NCBI RefSeq assembly: GCF_015594605.1 | Contig: NZ_JADNQT010000017.1 | Span: 1-34,838, forward strand | Reading direction: 5' to 3' | Length of the DNA stretch: 34,838 nucleotides | Origin: Streptococcus sp. HF-1907 | GTDB taxonomy: Bacteria > Bacillota > Bacilli > Lactobacillales > Streptococcaceae | In this document: positions 22,912-31,951 of the stretch, in pieces | Layout of the letters: each line of letters begins with the position of its first letter | Position numbering within the stretch: the stretch's first letter is position 1 | Program-made: the position numbers and the translations under genes | The notes under the pieces: generated by a model | The model's database searches: none | Seen by the model: only the letters and a program-made list of their open reading frames with translations | What the model was told of the DNA's origin: nothing

Positions 22912-23517
22912 GTGAAAAGAATTAGTATTATTACAGGTCTCTGTTTAACGATACTGACGCTAGGTGCTTGCTCAAGCCAGTCTCAATCAAACAAAACTGA
23001 AACCACTACATCTACTACACAACTCCAAACAGCCAAACACCAAGACGTTCGCTTTAATGTTGATAAAATCAAAGTCGGATCAAAAGATGAAAATTTCAAA
23101 GGTGGTTCAAGCCTTGCTGAATTAAAATCCCTCTTTGGTGAACCCGCTAAACAATTTGACACCCCAGCTGGAGATGTCACACTCAAGGGCTATACATGGA
23201 CATTTGATAATGTCTCTGTTACAGCACAACTTCTCGAAGACAGCACTATCGTCCGCACTATCAATAATTTTCAATTTGTACGTGATGCAAAAATCACTCA
23301 AAAACAATATAACAAATTAGAGAACGGCATTAGCTTTACTCAAGCAAAAGATATACTTGGAGTACCAGACACATTATCTGAAGCAATTTCATCAGACAAA
23401 GCCGAGCTCCAAGCAAGTTGGACAAGTGGTATCAAATCTAGTACATCTACCCCAAATATCACACTCACTTTTGAAAACGGACAACTGACTAGTAAAACTC
23501 AAGTTGGATTAAATTAA
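22912..23517 (+). CDS. DUF3862-type lipoprotein (SmpA/OmlA-like fold)
   Basis: A 201-aa lipoprotein with a GTG start; GGAAAGG precedes it. The signal peptide ends in LGAC (lipidated Cys at about 20), followed by a Ser/Thr/Gln-rich linker. The rest is an SmpA/BLIP-like repeat: two modules with SLAELKSLFGEPAK and SFTQAKDILGVPDTLSE, each followed by a beta sheet with a Trp (YTWTFDN, ASWTSGI). Streptococcal DUF3862 lipoproteins have no fixed function. Surface exposed on the outer membrane leaflet of the cell membrane. It has its own promoter and a strong terminator. Confidence 0.85.
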   Translation: MKRISIITGLCLTILTLGACSSQSQSNKTETTTSTTQLQTAKHQDVRFNVDKIKVGSKDENFKGGSSLAELKSLFGEPAKQFDTPAGDVTLKGYTWTFDNVSVTAQLLEDSTIVRTINNFQFVRDAKITQKQYNKLENGISFTQAKDILGVPDTLSEAISSDKAELQASWTSGIKSSTSTPNITLTFENGQLTSKTQVGLN

Positions 23518-23523
23518 ACAGTA

Positions 23524-23567
23524 AAAAATCCCCACTTCATTCCTCATGGTAAAGTGGGGATTTTTGA
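23524..23567. terminator. Bidirectional terminator after the lipoprotein gene
   Basis: AAAAATCCCCACTT pairs with AAGTGGGGATTTTT around a ~14-nt loop, with A/T runs on both sides. Confidence 0.92.
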
Positions 23568-23863
23568 ATACAGACAAATTATATACTAGGTTAATTTCAT
23601 AATTTAAGTGCCTATAAAGACACTACTAAAACAGTTAGGGTCTACAGACATACGTTAGTTAGCCGATCTGCAAAGTAGCCTCTATTGCCCGACTATTTGA
23701 TTATAAAGATGCGACTGAAACATTGAAAACATGCTCACATCTATTTGGCAAAAAAGAATGATAAAATAGTCAACGAGATACGAAGAATTTTCTAAAATTG
23801 AGGCGAATTTGACTCAGTTACAACAAAAGACCTTGATATACAGGGGTTTTTAGCTCTATTAAA
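23568..23863. other. Intergenic stretch without a recognisable gene
   Basis: About 300 bp with many stops in all frames. A short plus-strand frame (ARLFDYKDATETLKTCSHLF) ends at 23760 but has no start, RBS or family I know. A possible gene relic. Confidence 0.4.
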
Positions 23864-23935
23864 TCCACCTTGAGGGAATCGAACCCCCATTTCAAGAACC
23901 GGAATCTTACGTGATATCCATTACACTAAAGGTGG
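23864..23935 (-). tRNA. tRNA-Arg (CCG)
   Basis: 72-nt cloverleaf on the minus strand: acceptor CCACCTT/AAGGTGG plus A, anticodon stem TAAGA/TCTTG with loop TTCCGGT (anticodon CCG), T arm GGGGGTTCGATTCCCTC. CCA is not encoded. Confidence 0.93.
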
Positions 23936-23973
23936 ACAGGAACTATATTATACCATAAATTTACTAAAAATAC

Positions 23974-24001
23974 AAAAAAGACTTGCAAACGCAAGCCTCT
24001 T
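23974..24001 (-). terminator. Terminator of rpsA
   Basis: Minus strand: GAGGCTTGC, GTTT loop, GCAAGTCTTTTTT. It lies 10 bp behind the rpsA stop. Confidence 0.85.
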
Positions 24002-24009
24002 TTCATAGA

Positions 24010-25212
24010 TTACAATTCGATATCACCAAACAAGTCAGCCATAGAGAATCCAGTTTGAGTTTCTGGAAGTTCGTAATCACGTTTTTCTTGACGACGTGGA
24101 CGACGTGGACGCGATTGACGTTTTTCTTCTTTATCACCTTCTGCTTGTGCTGGACGTTCTTCAAGAGCTTTGATTGAAAGTGATACACGTTCTGCATCAG
24201 CATTAACTTCAAGAACTTTAACAGTTACATCTTGACCTACTGAAAGAACATCTTTTGGATTTTCAACACGTTTGTGTGAAATTTGTGAGATGTGAACAAG
24301 TCCATCGATACCAGGCAATACTTCAACAAAAGCACCGAAGTCAGTCAAACGTTTAACTTTTCCTTCGATAACATCGCCTGCAGCAAGTTTTTGTTCTACG
24401 CCATCCCATGGTCCAGGTGTTGTAGCTTTAAGTGACAATGATACGCGTCCTGCTTCTTCATCGATAGCAAGAACTTTAACTTCAACTTCTTCACCAACTG
24501 AAACAACTGATTTTGGTGAAACGTTGCGTTCGTGTGACAATTCAGTAACGTGAACAAGTCCATCAACACCACCAAGGTCGATGAAAGCACCGAAGCTTGT
24601 CAAACGAGCAACTGTACCAGTTACAACTGAACCAACTTCAATCTTAGAGAAGACTTCTTTACGAGCTTCTGCAGCTGCTTCTTCAACAACTTCACGACGT
24701 GAAAGGATGAAACGGTTTTCTGCTGCATCAACTTCTTTGATTTTAGCATCAAATTCTTGACCAACAAATTTTTCAGTGTTACGTACGAAACGAGTGTCAA
24801 TCATTGAAGCTGGAATGAATCCACGGATTCCTTCAAATTCAACTGAAAGTCCACCTTTAACAGCGCGTGTACCTTTAACAGTAACAACTTCACCTTCACG
24901 ACCAACGAGTTTGTCCCATGCTTTGCGAGCTTCCAAACGTTTTTTAGACACAAGGAAAGTTACTGTATCAGTATCTTTACCTACAACTTGACGAAGAACA
25001 AGCACTTCAACAGTGTCACCAGGTTTAACAAAATTGTTAATGTCAGCATCACGGTCGTTAGTCAATTCACGAAGTGTCAAAACACCTTCAACACCAGTTC
25101 CTTCGATAACAACGTTTGCTTGACCGTTATCAACTGTCAAAACTTCTGCAGTGACAACATCACCAGGGTTCACTTCGCTAACACTGTTTAGCAAATCTTC
25201 AAATTCATTCAT
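24010..25212 (-). CDS. rpsA: 30S ribosomal protein S1
   Basis: A 400-aa S1 protein that binds mRNA leaders at the 30S platform. Four S1 OB-fold repeats are visible at about residues 16-86, 103-170, 192-262 and 276-346 (for example [20 protein letters not shown] and [20 protein letters not shown]); Gram-negative S1 has six. A basic tail [14 protein letters not shown] follows and the end is [16 protein letters not shown] lies 10 nt before the ATG, directly after an 11-bp hairpin. It lies downstream of tRNA-Tyr and tRNA-Gln on the same strand. Confidence 0.95.
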   Translation of the reverse strand: MNEFEDLLNSVSEVNPGDVVTAEVLTVDNGQANVVIEGTGVEGVLTLRELTNDRDADINNFVKPGDTVEVLVLRQVVGKDTDTVTFLVSKKRLEARKAWDKLVGREGEVVTVKGTRAVKGGLSVEFEGIRGFIPASMIDTRFVRNTEKFVGQEFDAKIKEVDAAENRFILSRREVVEEAAAEARKEVFSKIEVGSVVTGTVARLTSFGAFIDLGGVDGLVHVTELSHERNVSPKSVVSVGEEVEVKVLAIDEEAGRVSLSLKATTPGPWDGVEQKLAAGDVIEGKVKRLTDFGAFVEVLPGIDGLVHISQISHKRVENPKDVLSVGQDVTVKVLEVNADAERVSLSIKALEERPAQAEGDKEEKRQSRPRRPRRQEKRDYELPETQTGFSMADLFGDIEL

Positions 25213-25229
25213 TCTAAAAAATCCTCCAA

Positions 25230-25255
25230 CAAAAGCTAGCTTATGCTAGCTTTTG
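25230..25255 (-). promoter_or_regulatory. 11-bp hairpin in the rpsA leader
   Basis: CAAAAGCTAGC (25230-25240) pairs perfectly with GCTAGCTTTTG (25245-25255) around a 4-nt loop. On the minus strand its 3' foot is 2 nt from the rpsA Shine-Dalgarno GGAGG. It may be an autoregulatory or attenuating structure, or a tRNA-operon terminator with a short T-run. Confidence 0.65.
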
Positions 25256-25335
25256 ATAACAATATATTTTCTCAAGGTACCCGCAAGGACAAAAACATCT
25301 CTTTGACGGTGTCAAGCTAAGCTTGATACCTTTGA

Positions 25336-25407
25336 CTGGGGTAGCTGGATTCGAACCAACGCATGAGGGAGTCAAAGTCCCTTGCCTTACCGCTTGGCTA
25401 TACCCCA
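25336..25407 (-). tRNA. tRNA-Gln (TTG)
   Basis: 72-nt cloverleaf on the minus strand: acceptor TGGGGTA/TACCCCA, anticodon loop CTTTGAC (TTG), T arm CGTTGGTTCGAATCCAGC. It lies 5 nt downstream of tRNA-Tyr. Confidence 0.94.
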
Positions 25408-25412
25408 ATGAA

Positions 25413-25493
25413 TGGAAAGAGAGGGATTCGAACCCCCGAACCCGAAGGAGCGGATTTACAGTCCGCCGCGTTTAGCCTCTTCGCTATCTTTCC
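25413..25493 (-). tRNA. tRNA-Tyr (GTA)
   Basis: 81-nt class II tRNA on the minus strand: acceptor GGAAAGA/TCTTTCC plus A, anticodon loop CTGTAAA (GTA), long variable arm, T arm GGGGGTTCGAATCCCTC. Probably cotranscribed with tRNA-Gln. Confidence 0.95.
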
Positions 25494-25552
25494 ATAACAA
25501 CAAAGACTATTTTAGCATAGTCTTTGTGAGTTTGCAAGTCATTTAATAAAAA

Positions 25553-25783
25553 TTAGTGGTTTAGATTGTAATTTTCAATGATATTTTCCATTGCTTTGTC
25601 TAGCGTTTTGAAAAAGCTATCAACTTGAGCATCTTTGATAACGGCAAATTTTCCATCAAGTTCTACAATTTCACCAACTAAGCGTTTACCGATAACGAGT
25701 TGATAGCCATCAACTGTTGTATTATTGACTTTAACTTGACCATCGGCTAATTGGATTTCAATTTTTTTATCTTTTTTGCTCAC
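25553..25783 (-). CDS. DUF2969 family small protein
   Basis: 76 aa, starting at GTG 25781-25783 with GGAG 7 nt upstream. It begins KKDKKIEIQLADGQVKVNN and contains YQLVIGKRLVGEIVELDGKF, the DUF2969 pattern found across lactic acid bacteria. No signal, membrane helix or catalytic residue is evident; function unknown. It lies between ilvE and the tRNA-Tyr/Gln/rpsA group on the same strand. Confidence 0.85.
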   Translation of the reverse strand: MSKKDKKIEIQLADGQVKVNNTTVDGYQLVIGKRLVGEIVELDGKFAVIKDAQVDSFFKTLDKAMENIIENYNLNH

Positions 25784-25835
25784 GATATTTCTCCGTCTCT
25801 TAAATTACTTTCGTCTTTTTATTTTACACAAAATA

Positions 25836-25863
25836 ATAAAAGCTTGCAAGAGCAAGCCTTTAA
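25836..25863 (-). terminator. Terminator of ilvE
   Basis: Minus strand: AAAGGCTTGC, TCTT loop, GCAAGCTTTTATT. It lies immediately behind the ilvE stop. Confidence 0.85.
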
Positions 25864-25866
25864 TTT

Positions 25867-26895
25867 TTAATCTTCGTCGACTTTATAAATCCAACCTTCT
25901 GGTGCTTCAATATCACCGAATTGAATACCAGTCAATTCATCATAGAGTTTACGTGTGACTGGACCAACCTCTGTTTCACTGTAGAAGACATGAAAATCAT
26001 CTCCGTGTTGAACACCACCGATTGGTGAAATAACGGCTGCTGTTCCACAGGCCCCTGCTTCAACGAATTTATCCAATTCGTCCAATTTGACATCGCCCTG
26101 AATGGCTTTCATGCCAAAGCGATGTTCAGCTAGATAAAGCAATGAATACTTAGTAATTGATGGCAGAATTGATGGGCTAAGTGGTGTAATAAATTCATTA
26201 TCCTTAGTGATACCAAAGAAGTTAGCTGAACCTACTTCTTCAATCTTGGTGTGAGTTGCTGGATCAAGATAAATAACGTCTGAGAATTTGCGCTCATGAG
26301 CAACTTGTCCTGGAAGGAGACTGGCTGCGTAGTTACCACCAACCTTGGCAGCACCTGTACCATGTGGCGCAGCACGGTCGTATTCATCTTGAATGAGGAA
26401 GTTAGTTGGTGCCAAACCGCCTTTGAAGTAGTTGCCGACTGGCATGGCAAAGATAGTAAAGATATATTCATCCGCTGGGTGAACACCGATGATGTCCCCG
26501 ACCCCAATCAACAACGGACGAAGGTAGAGTGTAGCACCTGTGCCGTATGGTGGAACGTATTCTTCATTAGCGCGAACGACTTGTTTTGCAGCATCAATGA
26601 ATTTGTCTGTTGGCACTTGTGGCATCAAGAGACGGTCTGCGGTGCGTTGGAGACGCTCAGCGTTCATGTTTGGACGGAAGAGTTGGACAGATCCGTCTTT
26701 AGTGCGGTAGGCTTTTAATCCTTCAAAGGCTTCTTGTCCATAGTGGAGTGCTGGTGAGGCTTCAGAAATGTGAAGCGTTGCATCTTCTGTTAATTGTCCG
26801 TCGTCCCATTTTCCATCTTTGTAGTATGAAATATAGCGGAATGGTAGTTTGCGGTAGGCAAATCCTAAATTTTCCCAATTTAAATCGACTGTCAT
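25867..26895 (-). CDS. ilvE: Branched-chain amino acid aminotransferase
   Basis: A 342-aa fold-type IV PLP aminotransferase that interconverts Ile, Leu and Val with their 2-oxo acids using glutamate/2-oxoglutarate. PLP lysine is K184 in GAAKVGGNYAAS; other signatures are HYGQEAFEGLKAYR, RLQRTADRLLMP and EVGSANFFGI. The length matches the firmicute class (about 340 aa). AGAGGAA precedes the ATG. It lies 116 bp downstream of parC, separated by a tetraloop terminator, the usual streptococcal order. Confidence 0.96.
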   Translation of the reverse strand: MTVDLNWENLGFAYRKLPFRYISYYKDGKWDDGQLTEDATLHISEASPALHYGQEAFEGLKAYRTKDGSVQLFRPNMNAERLQRTADRLLMPQVPTDKFIDAAKQVVRANEEYVPPYGTGATLYLRPLLIGVGDIIGVHPADEYIFTIFAMPVGNYFKGGLAPTNFLIQDEYDRAAPHGTGAAKVGGNYAASLLPGQVAHERKFSDVIYLDPATHTKIEEVGSANFFGITKDNEFITPLSPSILPSITKYSLLYLAEHRFGMKAIQGDVKLDELDKFVEAGACGTAAVISPIGGVQHGDDFHVFYSETEVGPVTRKLYDELTGIQFGDIEAPEGWIYKVDED

Positions 26896-26984
26896 AGTAA
26901 ATTCCTCTTTCTTTGTTTTTTTCTATTGTACGCTTTTTCCGTAATTTTTCAAGGTCTTTTTGTAAAATTCTGAAAATTCTTCTT

Positions 26985-27005
26985 AAAAAGAAGTCCGAAG
27001 ACTTC
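26985..27005 (-). terminator. UUCG-tetraloop terminator of parC
   Basis: Minus strand: GAAGTC-TTCG-GACTTC (27005-26990) followed by TTTTT. The UUCG loop is exceptionally stable. Confidence 0.85.
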
Positions 27006-27011
27006 AGTATA

Positions 27012-29471
27012 TTAGAGTATTTTGGCTGAGAAAACTTCTTCGTCTGAGATGGTATCTGAAACGAAGGAACCGTTACTTGTTCGCTCAGAGAGGCCGAGTT
27101 GGTCAAGATAGACGGCATATGTCTTTCCAGTTTTTGACATGATTTCTAGCCTTTGGCGATTGCCGCTAGGCTCTTCCATGCTAGCGAAGAGGTCAAAGTC
27201 CACTGCTTCACCCTCAATTTGAACAGCGCCTGCTTGGAAGACGCGGTGAGGTTTGGTCTTGAGTTCGCGCAGAACTTGGAGACCGCGCTTAGCACGGCTG
27301 GTCGCTGGAATCTGGTCAACTGCCATCCGCTTCAAGCTACCACGCTGGGTCAAGAGATACATGCTAGCGGTGTTGACGATAAAGGCAGACACGATGGTAT
27401 CGCCATCTTTGAGGTTCATGGCCTTGACACCAGCAGCCTTGCTTCCCACAACTGGGACTTCATCGATGTTAAATCGCAGAGCGTAACCTTGGTAGGTCAC
27501 CAGCATGACATCTTCCAGCTGAATTGGTGCCACGGTCACAATGTAATCCTCATCATTTTTGAGTTTGGCATACTTAGTTGATTTTGATTTGTAAGTGCGC
27601 CAAGGAGTGAACTCCTTACGCTCAAAGCGTTTGACTTGACCGAGTCTGGTCACCGCGAAATAAGTCTGCGTTCCAAAATCATCTACCAACTCAGCACGTA
27701 AAATTTCTTCGTTGGAAGCAAAGTTAACTAGGTTCTGTGACAAATGCTCACCAATGTCCTTCCAACGGATGTCGGCCAATTCATGGACGGGACGATAGAT
27801 GACATTGCCCAGATTGGTGAAGAGCAGCAAGTGCTGGGTGGTCTTGGCTTGCTGGATAAAGATAAGGTCGTCATCGTCGCGCTTGCCGACTTCTTCTACC
27901 GTTGAGGAATTGAAGGAACGTGGGCTGGTGCGTTTGATGTAGCCGCCACGGGTCACGCTGACAAAGGTATCCTCTTCAACGATGAGGCTGGCGGTGTCAA
28001 TCTCAATAGTCTGAGCTTGGTCTTGCAATTCTGAACGGCGCGGATCGGCGAATTTTTTCTTAACATCGCGGAGTTCGCGCTTCATGACGTTGTACATAGT
28101 GCGTTCATCGCCGATGATGGCCTTGAGGGTCGTGATGCGGTCACGCAGCTCCGCTTCTTCATTCTCTAGGGTCACGATGTCGGTATTAGTCAGACGATAG
28201 AGTTGCAGCGTCACGATAGCTTCGGCCTGTTCCTCGGTAAACTCATAGCTAACCTTTAAATTCTCCTTAGCGTCAGCCTTATTTTCTGACGCACGGATAA
28301 GAGCGATGACTTCGTCTAGGATAGAGAGGACGCGGATGAGGCCTTCGACAATGTGCAGGCGCTTCTCAGCCTTTTCCTTGTCGAACTTGGAGCGAGCCAC
28401 AATAATCTCGCGACGGTGGGCGATGTAGCTGGTCAGCATGGGAATGATGCCCACCTGACGTGGCGTATAATTATCGATAGCCACCATGTTGAAATTGTAA
28501 TTGACCTGCAAGTCGGTGTACTTGAAGAGGTAATTGAGAATGGTCTGTTCGTCGGCGTCTTTCTTGAGTTCAATGGCGATGCGCAGACCGTCACGGTCAG
28601 ACTCGTCGCGGACTTCGGCAATACCAGGAACTTTGTTATTGACGCGAACATCGTCGATTTTCTTGACCAGCACCGCCTTATTGACCTCGTAAGGAATCTC
28701 GGTGACAACGATTTGTTTTTTGCCGCCGCGAAGCTCTTCAATAGCTGTGCGGGAACGGACAACGACGCGACCTTTACCAGTCTCGTAAGCCTTGCGGATT
28801 TCATCCTTGCCTTGGATAATAGCTCCTGTCGGGAAATCTGGTCCAGGCAGAAACTCCATGAGCTTGTCTAGCTTAGCTTTGGGGTGGTCAATCATATAAA
28901 CGACGGCGTCGATAACCTCCGCCAAATTGTGGGGCGGAATGTCAGTCGCATAACCTGCAGAAATCCCTGTTGCCCCATTGACCAAGAGGTTTGGAAAGGC
29001 GGCTGGCAAAACGGTTGGTTCTTTTTCGGTGTCGTCAAAGTTCCAAGCCCAAGGCACGGTGTTTTTGTCGATGTCTTGCAGCATGTAACCAGCAATCTCA
29101 GACAAACGCGCCTCGGTGTAACGCATGGCAGCGGCTGGGTCACCGTCCATGGAACCGTTGTTTCCGTGCATCTCAATCAGGGTTTCACGGTTTTTCCAAT
29201 CCTGAGACATGCGAACCATGGCGTCATAGATGGAGCTGTCACCATGGGGGTGAAAGTTACCCATGACGTTACCGACAGACTTAGCAGACTTACGGAAGCC
29301 CTTCTCAAAAGTGTTGCCGTCCTTGTTCATGGAATAAAGGATGCGGCGCTGAACGGGTTTAAGCCCGTCGCGAATGTCAGGAAGCGCACGCTCCTGAATG
29401 ATGTATTTGGAGTAGCGACCAAAGCGCTCTCCCATGATGTCCTCGAGGGACATGTTTTGAATATTAGACAT
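27012..29471 (-). CDS. parC: DNA topoisomerase IV subunit A
   Basis: 819-aa breakage-reunion subunit of topoisomerase IV, which decatenates daughter chromosomes with ParE. The catalytic Tyr is Y118 (MRYTEARL). In the quinolone-resistance region HPHGDSSIYDAM, S79 and D83 are the susceptible-type residues, so no ParC-based fluoroquinolone resistance is predicted. The C-terminal beta-propeller (VSVTRGGYIKR, QRGSLKRMAVDQIP) is complete. ATG 29471 is the conserved start (SNIQNMSLEDIMG); a TTG ten codons earlier is not supported. In many streptococci parC follows parE directly; here three genes intervene. Confidence 0.97.
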   Translation of the reverse strand: MSNIQNMSLEDIMGERFGRYSKYIIQERALPDIRDGLKPVQRRILYSMNKDGNTFEKGFRKSAKSVGNVMGNFHPHGDSSIYDAMVRMSQDWKNRETLIEMHGNNGSMDGDPAAAMRYTEARLSEIAGYMLQDIDKNTVPWAWNFDDTEKEPTVLPAAFPNLLVNGATGISAGYATDIPPHNLAEVIDAVVYMIDHPKAKLDKLMEFLPGPDFPTGAIIQGKDEIRKAYETGKGRVVVRSRTAIEELRGGKKQIVVTEIPYEVNKAVLVKKIDDVRVNNKVPGIAEVRDESDRDGLRIAIELKKDADEQTILNYLFKYTDLQVNYNFNMVAIDNYTPRQVGIIPMLTSYIAHRREIIVARSKFDKEKAEKRLHIVEGLIRVLSILDEVIALIRASENKADAKENLKVSYEFTEEQAEAIVTLQLYRLTNTDIVTLENEEAELRDRITTLKAIIGDERTMYNVMKRELRDVKKKFADPRRSELQDQAQTIEIDTASLIVEEDTFVSVTRGGYIKRTSPRSFNSSTVEEVGKRDDDDLIFIQQAKTTQHLLLFTNLGNVIYRPVHELADIRWKDIGEHLSQNLVNFASNEEILRAELVDDFGTQTYFAVTRLGQVKRFERKEFTPWRTYKSKSTKYAKLKNDEDYIVTVAPIQLEDVMLVTYQGYALRFNIDEVPVVGSKAAGVKAMNLKDGDTIVSAFIVNTASMYLLTQRGSLKRMAVDQIPATSRAKRGLQVLRELKTKPHRVFQAGAVQIEGEAVDFDLFASMEEPSGNRQRLEIMSKTGKTYAVYLDQLGLSERTSNGSFVSDTISDEEVFSAKIL

Positions 29472-29523
29472 AATAATTCTCTTTTTATTGTTTTGTTGCA
29501 AAGTAAATCTATATTTTATAAAT

Positions 29524-30258
29524 TTAACTGTTTCTTTGTAGGTAGTGAGAAAAGAAGAGTAATCCTACTAATCCTAGAATGAATAAAAGATTAATTTTAA
29601 TAACAAATAAGCTAAGTAGGGTATTCATTAGACCATGAAAAATGGCGCAAAAGAAGACCGAGTTAGTTTTTTTGAAAACAGCAGCTAGGAGAATACTGAG
29701 ATAAATTGCAAATAGACTGAATAATATAAAAGGCATCCTACTTTGGGAACTTCCAATCACAAACCATAAAGGTACATGCCATACTGCCCAAATACAACCT
29801 GTTATCAAACTGGAAATCCAAAAGGAGAATCTAGTTTCCAAAGTTGGTTGCAAGATGCCTCGCCATCCCAGTTCTTCTTCTCCACCATAAACACAGACTG
29901 CACTCAAAAAAATAACAGATAAATTTCCTAGTGGAAAAGCTGGATTAATCTCCTTAGACGAGAAAGCAATAACACCCGTCTGCACGAAAATTAGTAAAAG
30001 AAATAAGAAAATATATTTCTTTGAGTCCCCTAAGATAAAAGAAACTATGCTTTTAATTGATTTTTGAGGCAAACAAGAAATGGCTGCAATGGTTGGACCG
30101 AAACCTCCTAGCAGATGGAGAAAAACTCCCAGAGGACTTGTTAGACTTAAGAGGCTCATTTGCGTCAGGAAAGCGAGCGATCCCCAACCAAATCCCCAAG
30201 AAATGAGAAAACTAATCAGTAAAAATTTTGTTATCTTATTATTTTGCAAATATTTCAT
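29524..30258 (-). CDS. CPBP-family intramembrane metalloprotease (Abi/CAAX protease-like)
   Basis: A 244-aa membrane protein with about 7-8 hydrophobic helices. CPBP motifs are complete: EExxxR at E128-E129-LGW-R133, WxxWH with H161, and H208 in AIFHGLMNT, which together coordinate the catalytic metal. Relatives include prenyl-protein proteases and bacteriocin self-immunity proteins; no bacteriocin gene is seen nearby. ATG 30258 overlaps the end of the nucleotidyltransferase gene by 20 bp, so the two are cotranscribed. Part of the insert between parE and parC. Confidence 0.87.
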   Translation of the reverse strand: MKYLQNNKITKFLLISFLISWGFGWGSLAFLTQMSLLSLTSPLGVFLHLLGGFGPTIAAISCLPQKSIKSIVSFILGDSKKYIFLFLLLIFVQTGVIAFSSKEINPAFPLGNLSVIFLSAVCVYGGEEELGWRGILQPTLETRFSFWISSLITGCIWAVWHVPLWFVIGSSQSRMPFILFSLFAIYLSILLAAVFKKTNSVFFCAIFHGLMNTLLSLFVIKINLLFILGLVGLLFFSHYLQRNS

Positions 30259-31072
30259 TTGTTTCGAGTCTCTCCTTAGCATACTCAATCATCTGCTCCG
30301 CCACTTCCTTATCGTAATCAAATCCCATCTTTTGAGCAAGGATTTGAGCTTCCCTGTGAAAAAGTTGCATCGTAGCAAACAATGACTGAGTAAGTTTTTC
30401 TACACTTGAAAAATCAAGGAGAGCAGAGATTTCCTTCTCTTTCTCTGTAGGTAAATACTGGAAAAGATACTTATAGTTCTTACCGATATCGACTGTTCCC
30501 CTATCACTTGCAACCTGCCAAGCCAAAACCTTCAAGAGTTCTTGTTGGCAAATACCGTAGAGATGGTCAGTGGCATAGAGAAGTTGCTTGCGACAGATTC
30601 CCTTGACCACATAGGCGGAAACCCACCAAAATTCATTGCCGGCTTTTTCAAAATCTGTCTGACTAGCTGGACTTGTCCAGTAACGCTCTGGACTTGTAGT
30701 ATAGGACTCAAACAAGCCTTTCTCATCTTTCAAAACTGTATAATCGGCTTCACTATCCACCCACTCTTGAATGTGGTCTTTGGGACAAAGAGTCAAATCT
30801 ATCCGATTGCCATCTTCAAAGAGCATAAGATAAAGACGACGGTTGCCTAGAACATTATGTTGCTCAATGATACGTTTGCCAAAGGAGTCCAACCAAGCAA
30901 GGTCACTCGTCAGATTATCTAAGTTGTCCACGATATAAACAACATCATAGTCTTGAAATTCGTCTTTTGGAGACTTTGAATTTGTCCGTGAACCGGACAT
31001 GGCGACAGCGTCGACTTGTAAAGTTTGGGCTGTCTGTAAAATTACATCGAGCATTTCTGTTTCACTTCTCAT
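30239..31072 (-). CDS. ANT(6)/AadK-like aminoglycoside 6-adenylyltransferase
   Basis: A 277-aa protein of the streptomycin adenylyltransferase family. The nucleotidyltransferase core is visible: MSGSRTNSKSPKDEFQDYDV with D41 and D43 as metal ligands, and the third Asp in NRIDLTL. The C-terminal helical domain (EFWWVSAYVVKGICRKQLLY) is typical. It is slightly shorter than plasmid AadE (about 300 aa) and resembles chromosomal AadK types, some of which give low-level streptomycin resistance; activity is not proven. Weak RBS (CAGG). It overlaps the following CPBP gene. Confidence 0.88.
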   Translation of the reverse strand: MRSETEMLDVILQTAQTLQVDAVAMSGSRTNSKSPKDEFQDYDVVYIVDNLDNLTSDLAWLDSFGKRIIEQHNVLGNRRLYLMLFEDGNRIDLTLCPKDHIQEWVDSEADYTVLKDEKGLFESYTTSPERYWTSPASQTDFEKAGNEFWWVSAYVVKGICRKQLLYATDHLYGICQQELLKVLAWQVASDRGTVDIGKNYKYLFQYLPTEKEKEISALLDFSSVEKLTQSLFATMQLFHREAQILAQKMGFDYDKEVAEQMIEYAKERLETNEIFAK

Positions 31073-31159
31073 GTTAATACCTGTTTTTCATTTGATATTC
31101 CTGTATATTAGCACACTATTTCTCAAGTTAAAATAGTTAATCAATTATAAAAGATTTAG

Positions 31160-31951
31160 CTATCCTTCTCTCAAAGTTTTTAATTTCGACAAAATTCTAG
31201 ATTCATCCATGCTTAAAATAACAAATAAAGTCGAAGTATAGATGTCATCGTACCATTGTTCCAGTTCATCGTCAGTCAAATCAAGATGATATTGATTTGA
31301 ATTATTGTGTCTTAGACCAAAATTATTATACATTTCAAAAAGCTTTTCAAACGCAATAATCTTTTGATTATTAACTTTGAACACCTCCTTTAATTCCTCA
31401 GAATTATTCAGTTCTTTTCTCAATGGCTCAAGGTAGTTCGCTAAAGTAATAAGTATTTCTTTCTTACGCTGAATATCCCCTTTATTGGCAAAGTGGTTAT
31501 ATTCAAGAACCTTAATAGCATTTTGAATACTAGTTTCAGAGATAATCTGAGAAGCTTCAGAAGCGTAAATGTTCTTTTCAACGATGATTTGACGACCACT
31601 TTCTAAAGTAAGAAACTCATGATTCGATAAATCTAGAATTCTGTTGATATTTTCTCTAACAGCATACACATTATCCCTTAAAAAGTGATGATTCGGGTTT
31701 ATAATCGACAACATATCATTTAAAAGCTCAGCAAAAATAAAAAGTTTTTCTAATTCATTATCCGCTTGAGATAAGCAAAACTCTAAGAACTCACCAAAAT
31801 CTATAAAAGTTCTACGATTTTGATAATTAAGAAATTTATGATTTAGTTCCTCTAACAATCCATTCGATAACAAAATACGGAGATTATCAAATTCCGTGCT
31901 CGGGTTAAAATTCATACCATCTAAGATTTCAAAATAATTTTTTCTAACCAT
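31160..31951 (-). CDS. Protein of unknown function, coupled to parE
   Basis: 263 aa, helical, acidic, without signal or membrane segments. I do not recognise the family. The C-terminal part (FEKLFEMYNNFGLRHNNSNQ, then ELEQWYDDIYTSTLFVILSM) has the look of HEPN-like C-termini in some abortive-infection-type proteins, but no RxxxxH motif is evident. Its ATG shares one base with the parE stop (TGATG), so translation is coupled to parE. It is visibly more AT-rich than parE. It looks like accessory cargo placed precisely behind parE. Confidence 0.7.
   Translation of the reverse strand: MVRKNYFEILDGMNFNPSTEFDNLRILLSNGLLEELNHKFLNYQNRRTFIDFGEFLEFCLSQADNELEKLFIFAELLNDMLSIINPNHHFLRDNVYAVRENINRILDLSNHEFLTLESGRQIIVEKNIYASEASQIISETSIQNAIKVLEYNHFANKGDIQRKKEILITLANYLEPLRKELNNSEELKEVFKVNNQKIIAFEKLFEMYNNFGLRHNNSNQYHLDLTDDELEQWYDDIYTSTLFVILSMDESRILSKLKTLREG

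Noticed and set aside
28884..29582. Long open frame on the plus strand antisense to parC
   Set aside because: It has no RBS or known family, and parC on the other strand is fully conserved; it is a codon-usage shadow.
31160..31951. Calling the 263-aa protein an Abi/HEPN toxin
   Set aside because: The similarity is only a general look of the C-terminus and the RxxxxH catalytic motif is not found; left as unknown.
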